From assembly GCF_001636695.1 (NCBI RefSeq), contig NZ_LGEL01000005.1, positions 62,001 to 126,000 of the forward strand: a stretch of 64,000 nucleotides of DNA, written 5' to 3'. The translations under genes and the position numbers were made by a program. This DNA comes from Pedobacter panaciterrae (lineage in GTDB: Bacteria > Bacteroidota > Bacteroidia > Sphingobacteriales > Sphingobacteriaceae). The stretch's first letter is position 1. Each line of letters begins with the position of its first letter. The notes below the pieces were generated by a model. That model searched no databases. It saw only the letters and a program-made list of their open reading frames with translations, and was not told the DNA's origin. Shown here in pieces: positions 16,397-25,586 of the stretch.

Positions 16397-18173
16397 TACA
16401 TTATATGCCGTGATTTTGTCTAGGCGTCCAGACTTGAAATGGTCCACTAATAAGGTTATAGGCATCAGGTTTGATGATGGTCAAATAGTTACTGATGATG
16501 ATGAAATAGGTGCGATATTCCCTGAAAAAGGTGAGATTATTACTTTTCAGACCTTCCACGGCAAAAACGAGGCTTTATTAAATGTCGACGATCTGGTTGA
16601 AATCCCAGTTAAAGATATTAAACCAATAGAAGCGGAAGGACAACTCATCAGTGTAAATCACGAACCAATGCTCAAGCGAATCTGCTATGAGGTTATTGAG
16701 ATCCCTTTTGAACTCTTTTCTGATAGTTGTTTTAGGTTGGAAGAGGTTGATAAAGAATTGATTGGTAAAAAATTTAGGTTCGGATCAGCAGAGTTATACC
16801 TGAGTATTGCAAGCCAAATTTTTGGTCCCTTTAAGTTAGTAAATGGCAAAATGGAGCCAAAACTGGGAAAGGACGTAACTATTTTCAAATTCAATCCGGA
16901 GACTATGATGACCTATCGTGGTGAGAATTATCTTTTGGAGCGCCCAAAAAATGAAATAGGAAGGGCAGACTGTATGTCTTCTGGCCAATTGATGGATTGG
17001 GTAAAGGATAAGATAAAGGAATATGGAAACTACAATGGCGATATCAATAATATTATCAAATTATTAAAGAGAACAGAATCGTTTGATAGTAATTTGGATA
17101 GGACTAGGTTCGCTAGGGCCTTATCTATCTTGGAGAATATTGAATTGTCGATTGATGATATCGGTAAGTTGTTTTCAAAGACGAGTACCTGGCATGAAGT
17201 CTTCCGGGAATGTTTTGAAAAGAATGAGATGGCCTTTAGGAATGAACATTTGCTTAATCTAGAAAAGGAATTCGAGCAGGTGAATGCGCATCACGCGGAA
17301 AGATCTGCTGAGATGGATAAATCCATAACCATGAAGGAGGTTAGGATTGCTGAAAAGTACAATCAACTCGATGATTTAGAGCGACTTATTGATGAGAAAA
17401 GCAATGAGCTTAGTGCCATCGATCAGCGACGGGACGAGTTGATTTTGAATATCAAGCTCCAAGCAAATATTGCGGGGGTTCCACCACCTTCTTTATTGAA
17501 AAAAGCCGAGCAACTGCAAAACTATGAGATGAGGGACCTGAAAAATAGCTCCCAATTTCATTTTGAAACCATTGATGACTATCTCGATGAACTCAAAGGG
17601 CGCTGGGGTTACACAGCAGAGAAGAGACGCCTTTTTGAAAGTAGCCTAACTATCATATTACAAAAGCGTTTCCTATTAGCAAGTAATACCAATTTTATAC
17701 TTGCGTTGATCCAATCATTGGGAAATTCTCGTGTTTGTCTTCAACAAGCAGAGGTCGATTGGATCAAATTTGGTAATCTGTTTCCTAAGGGCCTGGAGCA
17801 GATTATCGAATCCGCAGAAACCAATCCGGCCTTATCGCATTATTTCATTCTCCAGGACTTCAATCTGCCTAGCTTTGAATGCTATGGAAAACCCTTGGTT
17901 GATCTGGCAGACGGAATAAGAGTGATGGTTCCGGGTACAGATCGTCTATGGCCAATAAATTTATTTGTTGTTTTGATCCCTGTTGCTATAAGGGACGCTG
18001 ACTTTGGGTTTAAAATTAATCAAGAGACTTTTCAGAATTGGGGTGTCCTTCCATATACTACCGAGACCAGCTTCGGATCAAACAATTTTTTGACCGCACG
18101 AATTGAGCTTGAGGCTTTCGCAAGCAGCATGGATCCCACGGATCAAGGGAGTATAGAAGATTATATCAATTAA
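16383..18173 (+). CDS. Unrecognised coiled-coil protein, gene 2 of helicase operon
   Basis: A 596-aa protein. The N-terminal ~190 residues are beta-rich. A long coiled coil rich in Glu, Lys and Leu runs about 275-360 (EKEFEQVNAHHAERSAEMDK and onward). The C-terminal ~200 residues look globular. There is no Walker motif, so it is not an SMC ATPase. It overlaps the gene before by 14 bp and the gene after by one base (TAATG). Length and position are like DruC of Druantia type I, which is only a resemblance. Possibly a scaffold linking the helicase to its partners. Confidence 0.72.
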   Translation: MKKINTLYAVILSRRPDLKWSTNKVIGIRFDDGQIVTDDDEIGAIFPEKGEIITFQTFHGKNEALLNVDDLVEIPVKDIKPIEAEGQLISVNHEPMLKRICYEVIEIPFELFSDSCFRLEEVDKELIGKKFRFGSAELYLSIASQIFGPFKLVNGKMEPKLGKDVTIFKFNPETMMTYRGENYLLERPKNEIGRADCMSSGQLMDWVKDKIKEYGNYNGDINNIIKLLKRTESFDSNLDRTRFARALSILENIELSIDDIGKLFSKTSTWHEVFRECFEKNEMAFRNEHLLNLEKEFEQVNAHHAERSAEMDKSITMKEVRIAEKYNQLDDLERLIDEKSNELSAIDQRRDELILNIKLQANIAGVPPPSLLKKAEQLQNYEMRDLKNSSQFHFETIDDYLDELKGRWGYTAEKRRLFESSLTIILQKRFLLASNTNFILALIQSLGNSRVCLQQAEVDWIKFGNLFPKGLEQIIESAETNPALSHYFILQDFNLPSFECYGKPLVDLADGIRVMVPGTDRLWPINLFVVLIPVAIRDADFGFKINQETFQNWGVLPYTTETSFGSNNFLTARIELEAFASSMDPTDQGSIEDYIN

Positions 18174-19063
18174 TGAATCAGATTCGAGTAGAACAATTGC
18201 TTTACAACTTTTTTGTCGCAAATGGCGATTCGCAGATTAGCTACCGGCGTATAAAAAATGTTGTCAATAGCATTATCGAAATTATGCGCTCGTCAGAGAG
18301 CCCGCATCGTGCATTGTCTATATTGATGCGACACAGCTTAATTGAACAGACTGAATTGTCAATATACCGCTTAAGCCCTTCATGCCTAATTCGAGGTAAC
18401 GAGTTTATGATAGGAATCAATTTACCTGTAGAGAAATTGGATCAGCTATTAGGTCAGCTAATAAAAGCGAGAGATGGCTTGGGTATATATCACACATCAC
18501 CACATCAGATAGAGATTCCCGTTCGTAATTTTAGCCTAAGGGAAATATTGGAAAAATGCGGCAGTATTGCGGATAATTTCAATAACCTGCTAAGCGAAAC
18601 CGGTGAAAGACCAAATTTTAGGGCCTTGGAAAGGTACGATTCCATTGAGAATAAATTCGTTGTGCAAAAGGAATTCATCACTGGGCCAAATCTTTATCGG
18701 GTTTACTCATTTTCAAATGTACATTTCGATTATTATTTTGAAGGGGCAATTATCAGTATTAACACTTTCAAGTCTTGCAGCTTTGAAAGACATGATCTGG
18801 AGACACTTAATATATGCAAATTAATGTTATCACTCGATAAATGTGCTAAAGGATTGGTATACCGCACTGACCTTCTGGAATTAGTAGTAGATCCATACTT
18901 TCCTTTCCCTAATACGATCGAGCGGGTACTCTTCCTTAATAATATACTCACTTTTGGGGAGTTCCCCGAAGGACGGAATTATCGTCTTGGAACAAAGGAC
19001 TTTGATTCTTTACAGAAAATATTTAATAACAAAATTATCACTTGTAATGAAGAACATATTTAA
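18173..19063 (+). CDS. Unrecognised protein, gene 3 of helicase operon
   Basis: A 296-aa protein. The first ~80 residues (VEQLLYNFFVANGDSQISYR, then SILMRHSLIEQTE) look like a winged-helix domain; the rest is mixed and unassigned. It begins within the stop codon of gene 2 and overlaps the helicase start by 17 bp. It is therefore co-translated with both and likely part of the same complex. Position and size are like DruD, again unconfirmed. Confidence 0.72.
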   Translation: MNQIRVEQLLYNFFVANGDSQISYRRIKNVVNSIIEIMRSSESPHRALSILMRHSLIEQTELSIYRLSPSCLIRGNEFMIGINLPVEKLDQLLGQLIKARDGLGIYHTSPHQIEIPVRNFSLREILEKCGSIADNFNNLLSETGERPNFRALERYDSIENKFVVQKEFITGPNLYRVYSFSNVHFDYYFEGAIISINTFKSCSFERHDLETLNICKLMLSLDKCAKGLVYRTDLLELVVDPYFPFPNTIERVLFLNNILTFGEFPEGRNYRLGTKDFDSLQKIFNNKIITCNEEHI

Positions 19064-22000
19064 TATCTGGCGTGAAATTCGGGATGTTTATCTTAAATAT
19101 ATTGATACGGGACTTCCATTTAAGAACAGTTACCTCGAGGAGGAACGACGACAAATGTTTGAGAGCGGGGATTCTGTGTCCAAAATGCCAATTATAGAGT
19201 TTACGCCCAAGTATTCCGAATTTAAGACATTACATGAGGCCTGTGAAGCCTTGGATTTGGATACCAGATTTGCCGACTTCGCAAAGCAGGGGCTCTTTAT
19301 GAATAGGAATGGACTAGAAAGCCGGATATATAGGCATCAGTTCGAATCGCTCAGAGCTGCCATTACCGATCGCAAAAATATTATAGCGACAACGGGAACG
19401 GGTTCGGGAAAAACAGAGTGCTTTCTTTTTCCCCTGCTTTATGATATCTTAAAGGAAAAGCTGGATCGACCTCTAACCGGGTACGCAGTGAGAGGCCTGA
19501 TCCTTTATCCGCTCAATGCTCTCGCAGAGGATCAAATGCGAAGACTAAGGGTTTCCCTGAGTAGTAAAGAGGTCTTGGAGTGGCAGAACAATAAGGATAT
19601 ATCGCGCCGTATTAGCTTTGGAAGGTATACCGGAAGCACACCTATGTCGGGTGATCGTAAAAAGAACCGTCCGAAAATGAAAAAGGAGCAGGCTGCTTTG
19701 GAAAGGGATTGGCAAATAGCCAAAGATTTGAGCGAGATAAACGATAAAAAGGATTACCTCTATGATACCCCCAATATGGATGCTTCGGTAGAGCTATGGA
19801 ATCGGGAAGAAATCCAAGATACGCCTCCCGATATTCTAATCACCAATTATAGTATGCTTAACATCATGTTAATGCGAGAGGATGATCAGCCCATCTTCGA
19901 GGCAACTAGGAAGTGGTTGGAAGAGGACGAGAGTCATATATTTCATCTAGTTATTGATGAACTTCATACTTATCGAGGAACTTCTGGAAGTGAGGTGGCC
20001 TACTTGATCAGGTTGTTGCTGACAAGGTTGGGACTTTCCCCTGATTCCAATCAGGTACAGTTTCTAGCTTCAAGCGCCTCAATGGAAAAGGGGGAGCGCG
20101 CTGAAAAATTCGTAACGGGATTTTTCGGTAGCGATCAGGACAGTTTTGATCGGGATTTTGAACTGATCAGCGACAATAAGCCCGCCGAAGAGCCATTGGC
20201 AGAAAGGCTCGATCCAAGTTTGTTTACTAACCTATATGATAAAAGTGACGAAGAGATTATCGCAATCTTTAATAAAAATGACTTGTTGTCCAAATTGAAG
20301 GCAGTCATCATTAAGCCAATGGAGGCAGATGTAATTATCGATCAACTTTTCGGTGAAAGCGATCATAACCTTAGGTTTGATGCTCTGGAAAATATTCTAG
20401 AGGCTTTGTCAAGGTTGAAAGACGAAAAAAATAATTCGCTGCAAGCGCAACGTGCACATTACTTTTTCAAGAATATAGATGGGCTCTGGGCATGTACCAG
20501 TGAGAATTGTATAGAGGTGGATGAAAAATACAGATATACTGGAAGGAATATCGGAAAATTTTATAAACGACCCCAAAAAAATTGTGGTTGTGGATCGCTG
20601 GTACTGGAGGTGTTGACCTGTAGGCAGTGTGGTGAGATTTATTTTAACGGATGGTCTGAAATGGAGAAAATGGACAAGATACGGCTTGATCGGGGAATCG
20701 ATCAAGGATCTTATGTCAATCAGATATTCTTAAATAAAAACTATAGTAATGATGAGGACGAGGAACTTGGTCCCTACAAATGGGGGAAATTTGACAATGT
20801 TAGTGGAGAAATCAAAAGCCAGCGTTATGGTGCAAATTCTCTATGGTATATCAAGCCATCTGGATACAAGGCCAGTTATCCTAATGAGTGTTTTAGCTGT
20901 GGTAGTAAAATAGAAGAGAGTAAGGTCGACGAAAACACATTGACACCAATCCATAGGCATTATACTGGGGTCCAGAAGGTCAATCAGATAATGGCCGATA
21001 CTTTGTTGAGAATTCTGCGTAAGGAAAACCCCGAGTTTGCAAAGTTGGTCATGTTCTCGGATAGTAGACAGGCGGCAGCGAAATTGTCAGCTGGTATCGA
21101 ATTGGATCATTATCGAGATACGGTGAGGTCTTTGTTAATTAGTTCAATATCAGAGGATAATGAGTTTGTTGACCTGTTAGCCAAGAAACTTGATGGCGCG
21201 GAGCTGAGTAGAGAAGAAAAAAAATATATCAGAGAAAAGAAAGTCGTCTATAGGCATCTCAATGAGCTTAATGAAAGGGTAGAGGAATATCTGGATGAAA
21301 CTGGTAATAGGGCGATGTATGATAAAATAGTTCGTGATCTGCGTTTGGGGAACGGATTTGAGGTACTCTCTATTGCAAATAAGATCGGAAAGGAGTTACT
21401 CGGTTTAGGCATTAATCCTGGTGGGCCAAAGTATTCTGTATCTGTGAATCAACTCGGAGAAGATTGGCACAACGATTTTGATTGGGACGATATAAAGTTC
21501 CTTCCAAAAGGCCATGATGAGAACCTATTCAACAAGATACGTAAATCATTGAGTTTTGAGATTCTCTCTAGTTTGCTAGCCGGAAATCGAAGATCGTTTG
21601 AGTCGTTGGGGATAGGAAAGGTTTACACCAGTATAACAGACTACAGGGGCTATGATGCCAGTTTTGTCAATAACTGCATCAAGATACTCGGCGAGTGCTA
21701 CAGGATATATGGAGGTAATTATAGCTATCAAGGATTACCAAAAAGACTTTGGCAATACGCTCGTAAAGTATTGCCTAATACCAAGACTTTCAAGGCGGAC
21801 TTTATCCAACTCTTGGTTGATCACCGGATTGTCAAGTCCGAGAATGAACTTGAACTAACCGGGCATGGATTGAGATTTAGCTATTATCAGGAAAATACTC
21901 CTATATACCGTTGTGATACATGCGGTAGCATACACTTAACTAATTACCTTAATACCTGCACAAACTGCTATAACAGTAAGCTGTTGGTTAAGAACTACGC

Positions 22001-24122
22001 TGAAATAGCGGATAAGTTGCGTAGAAACTATTACTTGTTTATAGCCCGAGTATTAAATCAGGGCAATAGTAGGCTCCATTGTGAGGAGCTTACAGGCCAA
22101 ACTGATAAAACGGAGGCTAGGCGTCGCCAGCGTCTCTTCCAGGGAAGGGTACTTTCTAGTGAGAATAAGCTCGTAGAGGAAATTGACCTTTTGAATGTGA
22201 CCACGACAATGGAAGCCGGCGTGGACATAGGATCCCTAGTAGCGGTGATGATGGGGAATGTTCCACCCCAGCGGTTCAACTATCAACAAAGGGTTGGGCG
22301 TGCTGGAAGAAGAGGAAGCGCACTATCAATGGCACTCACTATTGCGAAAGGAAACTCCCATGACCAGGCGCATTACAACCAGTCATTCCGCATGGTTTCG
22401 GCAAAGCCTGCTGATCCCTACTTGGAAATGAATAGGCCTGAAATTTTATTAAGACTTGTACATAAAGAAGTGATGAGAAATGCCTTTAGGGGGAGTGGAC
22501 TTAGCGGGACTGTACACGGAGCCTTTGGACAGGCAAATAAATGGTTTCTCAATCGTGATACATTACAAGCATACGTAGCCTCGAACGAGCTGGAAATCAA
22601 TTCCATTATTGATGCTCTGAAAATTGGTACGAAGATAACGATGGAGGCCAAAGAATTATATAAACAGGAGATAAAATTACAACTCCTCGAAAAAATTGAC
22701 AGGGTGGTAGCCGACAATACATCCTATCCCCAGTTGGATCTTAGCGAAAGGTTGGCAAATGCCGGCATCCTTCCTATGTTTGGATTTCCGACTCAGGTTC
22801 GTGACCTGTTCAGGGAAATACCCAAAGAGATACCCGTAAATGATAGTATACAGAGGACACTTGATTTGGCAATTTCGGAATTTGCTCCAGGTAGCGAAAT
22901 CGTCCAGGATAAAAAGGTGTATAAATCCGTAGGAGTGGTCGGGTTTAGGCCTGGAATGATGAAACCTGAGGAGGTCGATGGCCGTGGACTATTAAAGGAT
23001 CCAATCCATCGATGTGAGAGCTGCGGGACAATCTACAGCAAATGTCCTGAGGGAAAGGTATGTCGTATTTGCAGTACAGACCTGTCTGAGATCGATGCGA
23101 TATCACCGATTGGCTTCTGTGTGGATTTCGAAGTGATTCCGAAGGATTTTGATGGCCGATTTGAGTTTAGTTCAAGGGCCGGCAATGTAATTCTCGATCC
23201 AGACTCGGAGCTTAAGGAAATGCAGTTTCTAGAAAACTTGGTAATAAGATCCAACAAGATTCCAGAGAACGGGATTGTTCATCAGCTTAATGATAATGAT
23301 GGAAAGGGCTTTTTCATGGGCAATCTGCCGGGAACGAAAAGATGGGTGGTTAAAGATGAACTGGAGAACTCAAGGATCAAACTTAAAGATGAGAAAACCT
23401 ATGTGCTACTTTCTTCAAAACATACCGGTATCATTACTCTGAGTCTTAAGGAAAAAAATCCGAGATACGAGCTTCGCAAGGACGATGTCTATCAGCGAGC
23501 AGCATTCATCTCATGGGGGTTTCTGGTTAGGAAAGCGATATGCAATGTGCTCGATATAGAAAGCAGCGAGTTTGATGTGGGCTATAGGATATCTCCGAGT
23601 ACAAAAGAACACGAAGTGTACATCGTGGAGAGGGCACAGAACGGTGCGGGCTACTGCAATTATCTCAACGGCGAAGATAAACGAATTGCTAGAGCGGTAT
23701 TCATAGAAGAATTTAGTGAGGAAAAGGAGGAGAATCTTTACCATGATATACTCTTCTCCGATACGCATCGGGATTGCACGGCTGCTTGCTACGACTGTTT
23801 AAGGGATTACTATAATCAGCGGGAGCATAGTCTATTGAATTGGAGGGTAGCGCTTGATCTGGCCAGGCTATGCGCAGATGCAGATTACGAGCTTGACTTC
23901 TCGCAAGAGTATTGGAAAGGATTCATTACAGGCTACCTTAAGAACCTCTTGCAGAATAGAGACAAATCAGTGTTGGAGAGCCAGGATGGGATATATTTCA
24001 TTTCTGAAATTGGAGGTAAACGAGTATTGGTGTCGCATCCATTTTGGAGCGAAGCTTATATAGCCGAACTTGCTGGGCGTTATAGTTTCAATCGAAAGGC
24101 CAGCATAAGTGACCTGATTTAA
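19047..24122 (+). CDS. Giant DEAD-like helicase with DUF1998-type C-terminus
   Basis: A 1,691-aa SF2 helicase. Walker A is TTGTGSGKT (115-123), motif II is DELH (304-307), motif III is around SSAS, and motif VI is QRVGRAGRRG (1081-1090). Cysteine clusters occur around residues 500-530, 950-990 and 1310-1350. The C-terminal CTAACYDCLRDYYNQ element is typical of DUF1998. DUF1998 helicases are core parts of Druantia (DruE), DISARM (DrmA/B) and dpd clusters. Start at 19047 (MKNIFNIWRE) is chosen because it gives the conventional N-terminus and overlaps gene 3 by 17 bp. No methyltransferase, PLD nuclease or DUF4338 gene is present, so the operon does not match a complete known type. Confidence 0.9.
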   Translation: MKNIFNIWREIRDVYLKYIDTGLPFKNSYLEEERRQMFESGDSVSKMPIIEFTPKYSEFKTLHEACEALDLDTRFADFAKQGLFMNRNGLESRIYRHQFESLRAAITDRKNIIATTGTGSGKTECFLFPLLYDILKEKLDRPLTGYAVRGLILYPLNALAEDQMRRLRVSLSSKEVLEWQNNKDISRRISFGRYTGSTPMSGDRKKNRPKMKKEQAALERDWQIAKDLSEINDKKDYLYDTPNMDASVELWNREEIQDTPPDILITNYSMLNIMLMREDDQPIFEATRKWLEEDESHIFHLVIDELHTYRGTSGSEVAYLIRLLLTRLGLSPDSNQVQFLASSASMEKGERAEKFVTGFFGSDQDSFDRDFELISDNKPAEEPLAERLDPSLFTNLYDKSDEEIIAIFNKNDLLSKLKAVIIKPMEADVIIDQLFGESDHNLRFDALENILEALSRLKDEKNNSLQAQRAHYFFKNIDGLWACTSENCIEVDEKYRYTGRNIGKFYKRPQKNCGCGSLVLEVLTCRQCGEIYFNGWSEMEKMDKIRLDRGIDQGSYVNQIFLNKNYSNDEDEELGPYKWGKFDNVSGEIKSQRYGANSLWYIKPSGYKASYPNECFSCGSKIEESKVDENTLTPIHRHYTGVQKVNQIMADTLLRILRKENPEFAKLVMFSDSRQAAAKLSAGIELDHYRDTVRSLLISSISEDNEFVDLLAKKLDGAELSREEKKYIREKKVVYRHLNELNERVEEYLDETGNRAMYDKIVRDLRLGNGFEVLSIANKIGKELLGLGINPGGPKYSVSVNQLGEDWHNDFDWDDIKFLPKGHDENLFNKIRKSLSFEILSSLLAGNRRSFESLGIGKVYTSITDYRGYDASFVNNCIKILGECYRIYGGNYSYQGLPKRLWQYARKVLPNTKTFKADFIQLLVDHRIVKSENELELTGHGLRFSYYQENTPIYRCDTCGSIHLTNYLNTCTNCYNSKLLVKNYAEIADKLRRNYYLFIARVLNQGNSRLHCEELTGQTDKTEARRRQRLFQGRVLSSENKLVEEIDLLNVTTTMEAGVDIGSLVAVMMGNVPPQRFNYQQRVGRAGRRGSALSMALTIAKGNSHDQAHYNQSFRMVSAKPADPYLEMNRPEILLRLVHKEVMRNAFRGSGLSGTVHGAFGQANKWFLNRDTLQAYVASNELEINSIIDALKIGTKITMEAKELYKQEIKLQLLEKIDRVVADNTSYPQLDLSERLANAGILPMFGFPTQVRDLFREIPKEIPVNDSIQRTLDLAISEFAPGSEIVQDKKVYKSVGVVGFRPGMMKPEEVDGRGLLKDPIHRCESCGTIYSKCPEGKVCRICSTDLSEIDAISPIGFCVDFEVIPKDFDGRFEFSSRAGNVILDPDSELKEMQFLENLVIRSNKIPENGIVHQLNDNDGKGFFMGNLPGTKRWVVKDELENSRIKLKDEKTYVLLSSKHTGIITLSLKEKNPRYELRKDDVYQRAAFISWGFLVRKAICNVLDIESSEFDVGYRISPSTKEHEVYIVERAQNGAGYCNYLNGEDKRIARAVFIEEFSEEKEENLYHDILFSDTHRDCTAACYDCLRDYYNQREHSLLNWRVALDLARLCADADYELDFSQEYWKGFITGYLKNLLQNRDKSVLESQDGIYFISEIGGKRVLVSHPFWSEAYIAELAGRYSFNRKASISDLI

Positions 24123-24190
24123 TCCATTAAATATAAGTCAACCGTAAGTCTCAGAAATATAGTGTTTTATTGTGAGAATTAGGAGCGATT

Positions 24191-24235
24191 ACACGCCCTC
24201 TAGGAAGCTTGATGGTTTTCTCTAGAGGGCTGTGT
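24191..24235. terminator. Hairpin between convergent helicase and nuclease genes
   Basis: GCCCTCTAG (24195-24203) pairs with CTAGAGGGC (24222-24230), extended by ACAC with GTGT around a bulge. It lies between two genes that converge, so it likely terminates both. Confidence 0.65.
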
Positions 24236-24274
24236 TCAAAGTATTGCATCTCATTTTTTTACCCAATTATATTT

Positions 24275-24985
24275 CTATCTTACTTGGTGTAATTTTATAA
24301 TCGTGCCATAGGTTTCACAGTTGGAGCTGTATTTTTCTACATTGGGGTCGGAACAATAAAGCATGTGCACCGAAGGAGGTGTAGCTGGAACCAAGGAGAT
24401 TGGCCAATTGTTAAATTCAGTTTTTTCTGTTTTGTGAGTATAAAAAGATAACTCTCTCCTGTAGCCGAGAATTTCCCTTATAGTACTTTTTTTGATCGAG
24501 GTGTTTTTGCATTCTATGGCAAGTAGAATACTTGTATACGGGGGATTTCCTGATTGACCAGGTTTTATAAGGGCAATATCGAGTTCGTGGAAATCTCCCC
24601 CTGTCTCGGTAGGAGGTGAGCCTTTAAGTTTATAACTGATTGTACTAAAATATTGATCAGTAAAGAGCTCTCCAATCAACTTACCTAATTTATAGACTTC
24701 AAAGTAAGGATATGAACGGTTAATCGGACCTCCTTTTTGTTTAAAGCGTAATGCACTTCCCCCTTTGAGCTTAAAGGTTAAAAACTCCTTTGTAGCCAGA
24801 TTTTTTAAAATCGAAGCCAGGACATGGGCTTCATAGAGCTTTCCTTGGAAGCTTTTTATTGGGAGTAGGCCACGAGTTCTTGACGGGGCCACGTCACTAT
24901 AATCCTTAAGTATATTAGCAATCTTTCCTTTGATTCTAATAATCTTTTCGGGTAATACTTCATCTAAGTTTTCTTGTCTGGCCAT
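24275..24985 (-). CDS. PD-(D/E)XK restriction-like endonuclease
   Basis: A 236-aa protein. HELDIALI (133-140, Asp136) followed by AIECKNTS (156-163, Glu158 and Lys160) is the classic PD-(D/E)XK active-site arrangement, so a metal-dependent DNA nuclease is likely. The N-terminal ~110 residues (Arg- and Lys-rich, GGSALRFKQKGGP) may bind the substrate. It starts one base after the 133-aa gene at 24987, forming a two-gene unit on the minus strand. It could be a standalone toxin-like or restriction-like pair, or an accessory to the neighbouring helicase or Lamassu operon. No methylase is near. Confidence 0.78.
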   Translation of the reverse strand: MARQENLDEVLPEKIIRIKGKIANILKDYSDVAPSRTRGLLPIKSFQGKLYEAHVLASILKNLATKEFLTFKLKGGSALRFKQKGGPINRSYPYFEVYKLGKLIGELFTDQYFSTISYKLKGSPPTETGGDFHELDIALIKPGQSGNPPYTSILLAIECKNTSIKKSTIREILGYRRELSFYTHKTEKTEFNNWPISLVPATPPSVHMLYCSDPNVEKYSSNCETYGTIIKLHQVR

Positions 24986-24986
24986 A

Positions 24987-25388
24987 TTATATTTCTTGGT
25001 TCAGGTCCTGTTGAATTTCTAACAAAACGTTTATGATTGGTTGATAGTCTGGGAGTTCCCTGAGATCGTAAACATTTGGATTATCTTCATTTGTGACTTC
25101 TAGTTTATCTATGATGATTTCCTTGGGGGAGAGTGAATTAAATTTTTCCAATAGCGCATTATAGTTATGGTTGGAATAATCCCTAAACACCTCAATGGAA
25201 TAGGCGAGAAAGCGGTTTAATTGATTATTTGGCGTTCGAGAGAATTCTATACCGTTTCGATTTTCCTTTGGTAAAGGACTATTCTCTTCGAGTCTGGTAT
25301 TAGCTTCTATTACTATATCACTGAATCCGTTATTGTTCAGTTCATCAATGAGGTAGATCCTCAGTTCGTTGGCTTGTTGGTCTGTCAT
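24987..25388 (-). CDS. Small hypothetical partner of the PD-(D/E)XK nuclease
   Basis: A 133-aa acidic, mostly helical protein without signal peptide, membrane span or known motif. It is immediately upstream of the nuclease gene with a one-base gap, so the two are co-expressed. An immunity or regulatory role for the nuclease is possible but unproved. A 198-bp gap separates it from lmuB upstream and could hold its own promoter. Confidence 0.65.
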   Translation of the reverse strand: MTDQQANELRIYLIDELNNNGFSDIVIEANTRLEENSPLPKENRNGIEFSRTPNNQLNRFLAYSIEVFRDYSNHNYNALLEKFNSLSPKEIIIDKLEVTNEDNPNVYDLRELPDYQPIINVLLEIQQDLNQEI

Positions 25389-25586
25389 AGTTGGCTCAGT
25401 TAAGCGCGTTTATTATAGTTTAATACTCCCTATTAATCTATTCTTGTTTTTCGTGTTAACAGTTTATCTCCGCCTTCTAAAATATGTTTTTATACTCGCT
25501 GTTTCGGTACCAACCAAAGTAAGTATCAAAGTTTTTTCTCTAATTGTTCTCGGAACAAGTGCAAGCGATGATACCTATAAACTTAC

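Noticed and set aside
24275-25388. Part of the Lamassu operon
   Set aside because: A 198-bp gap separates the pair from lmuB and known Lamassu operons end with the three lmu genes; kept separate.
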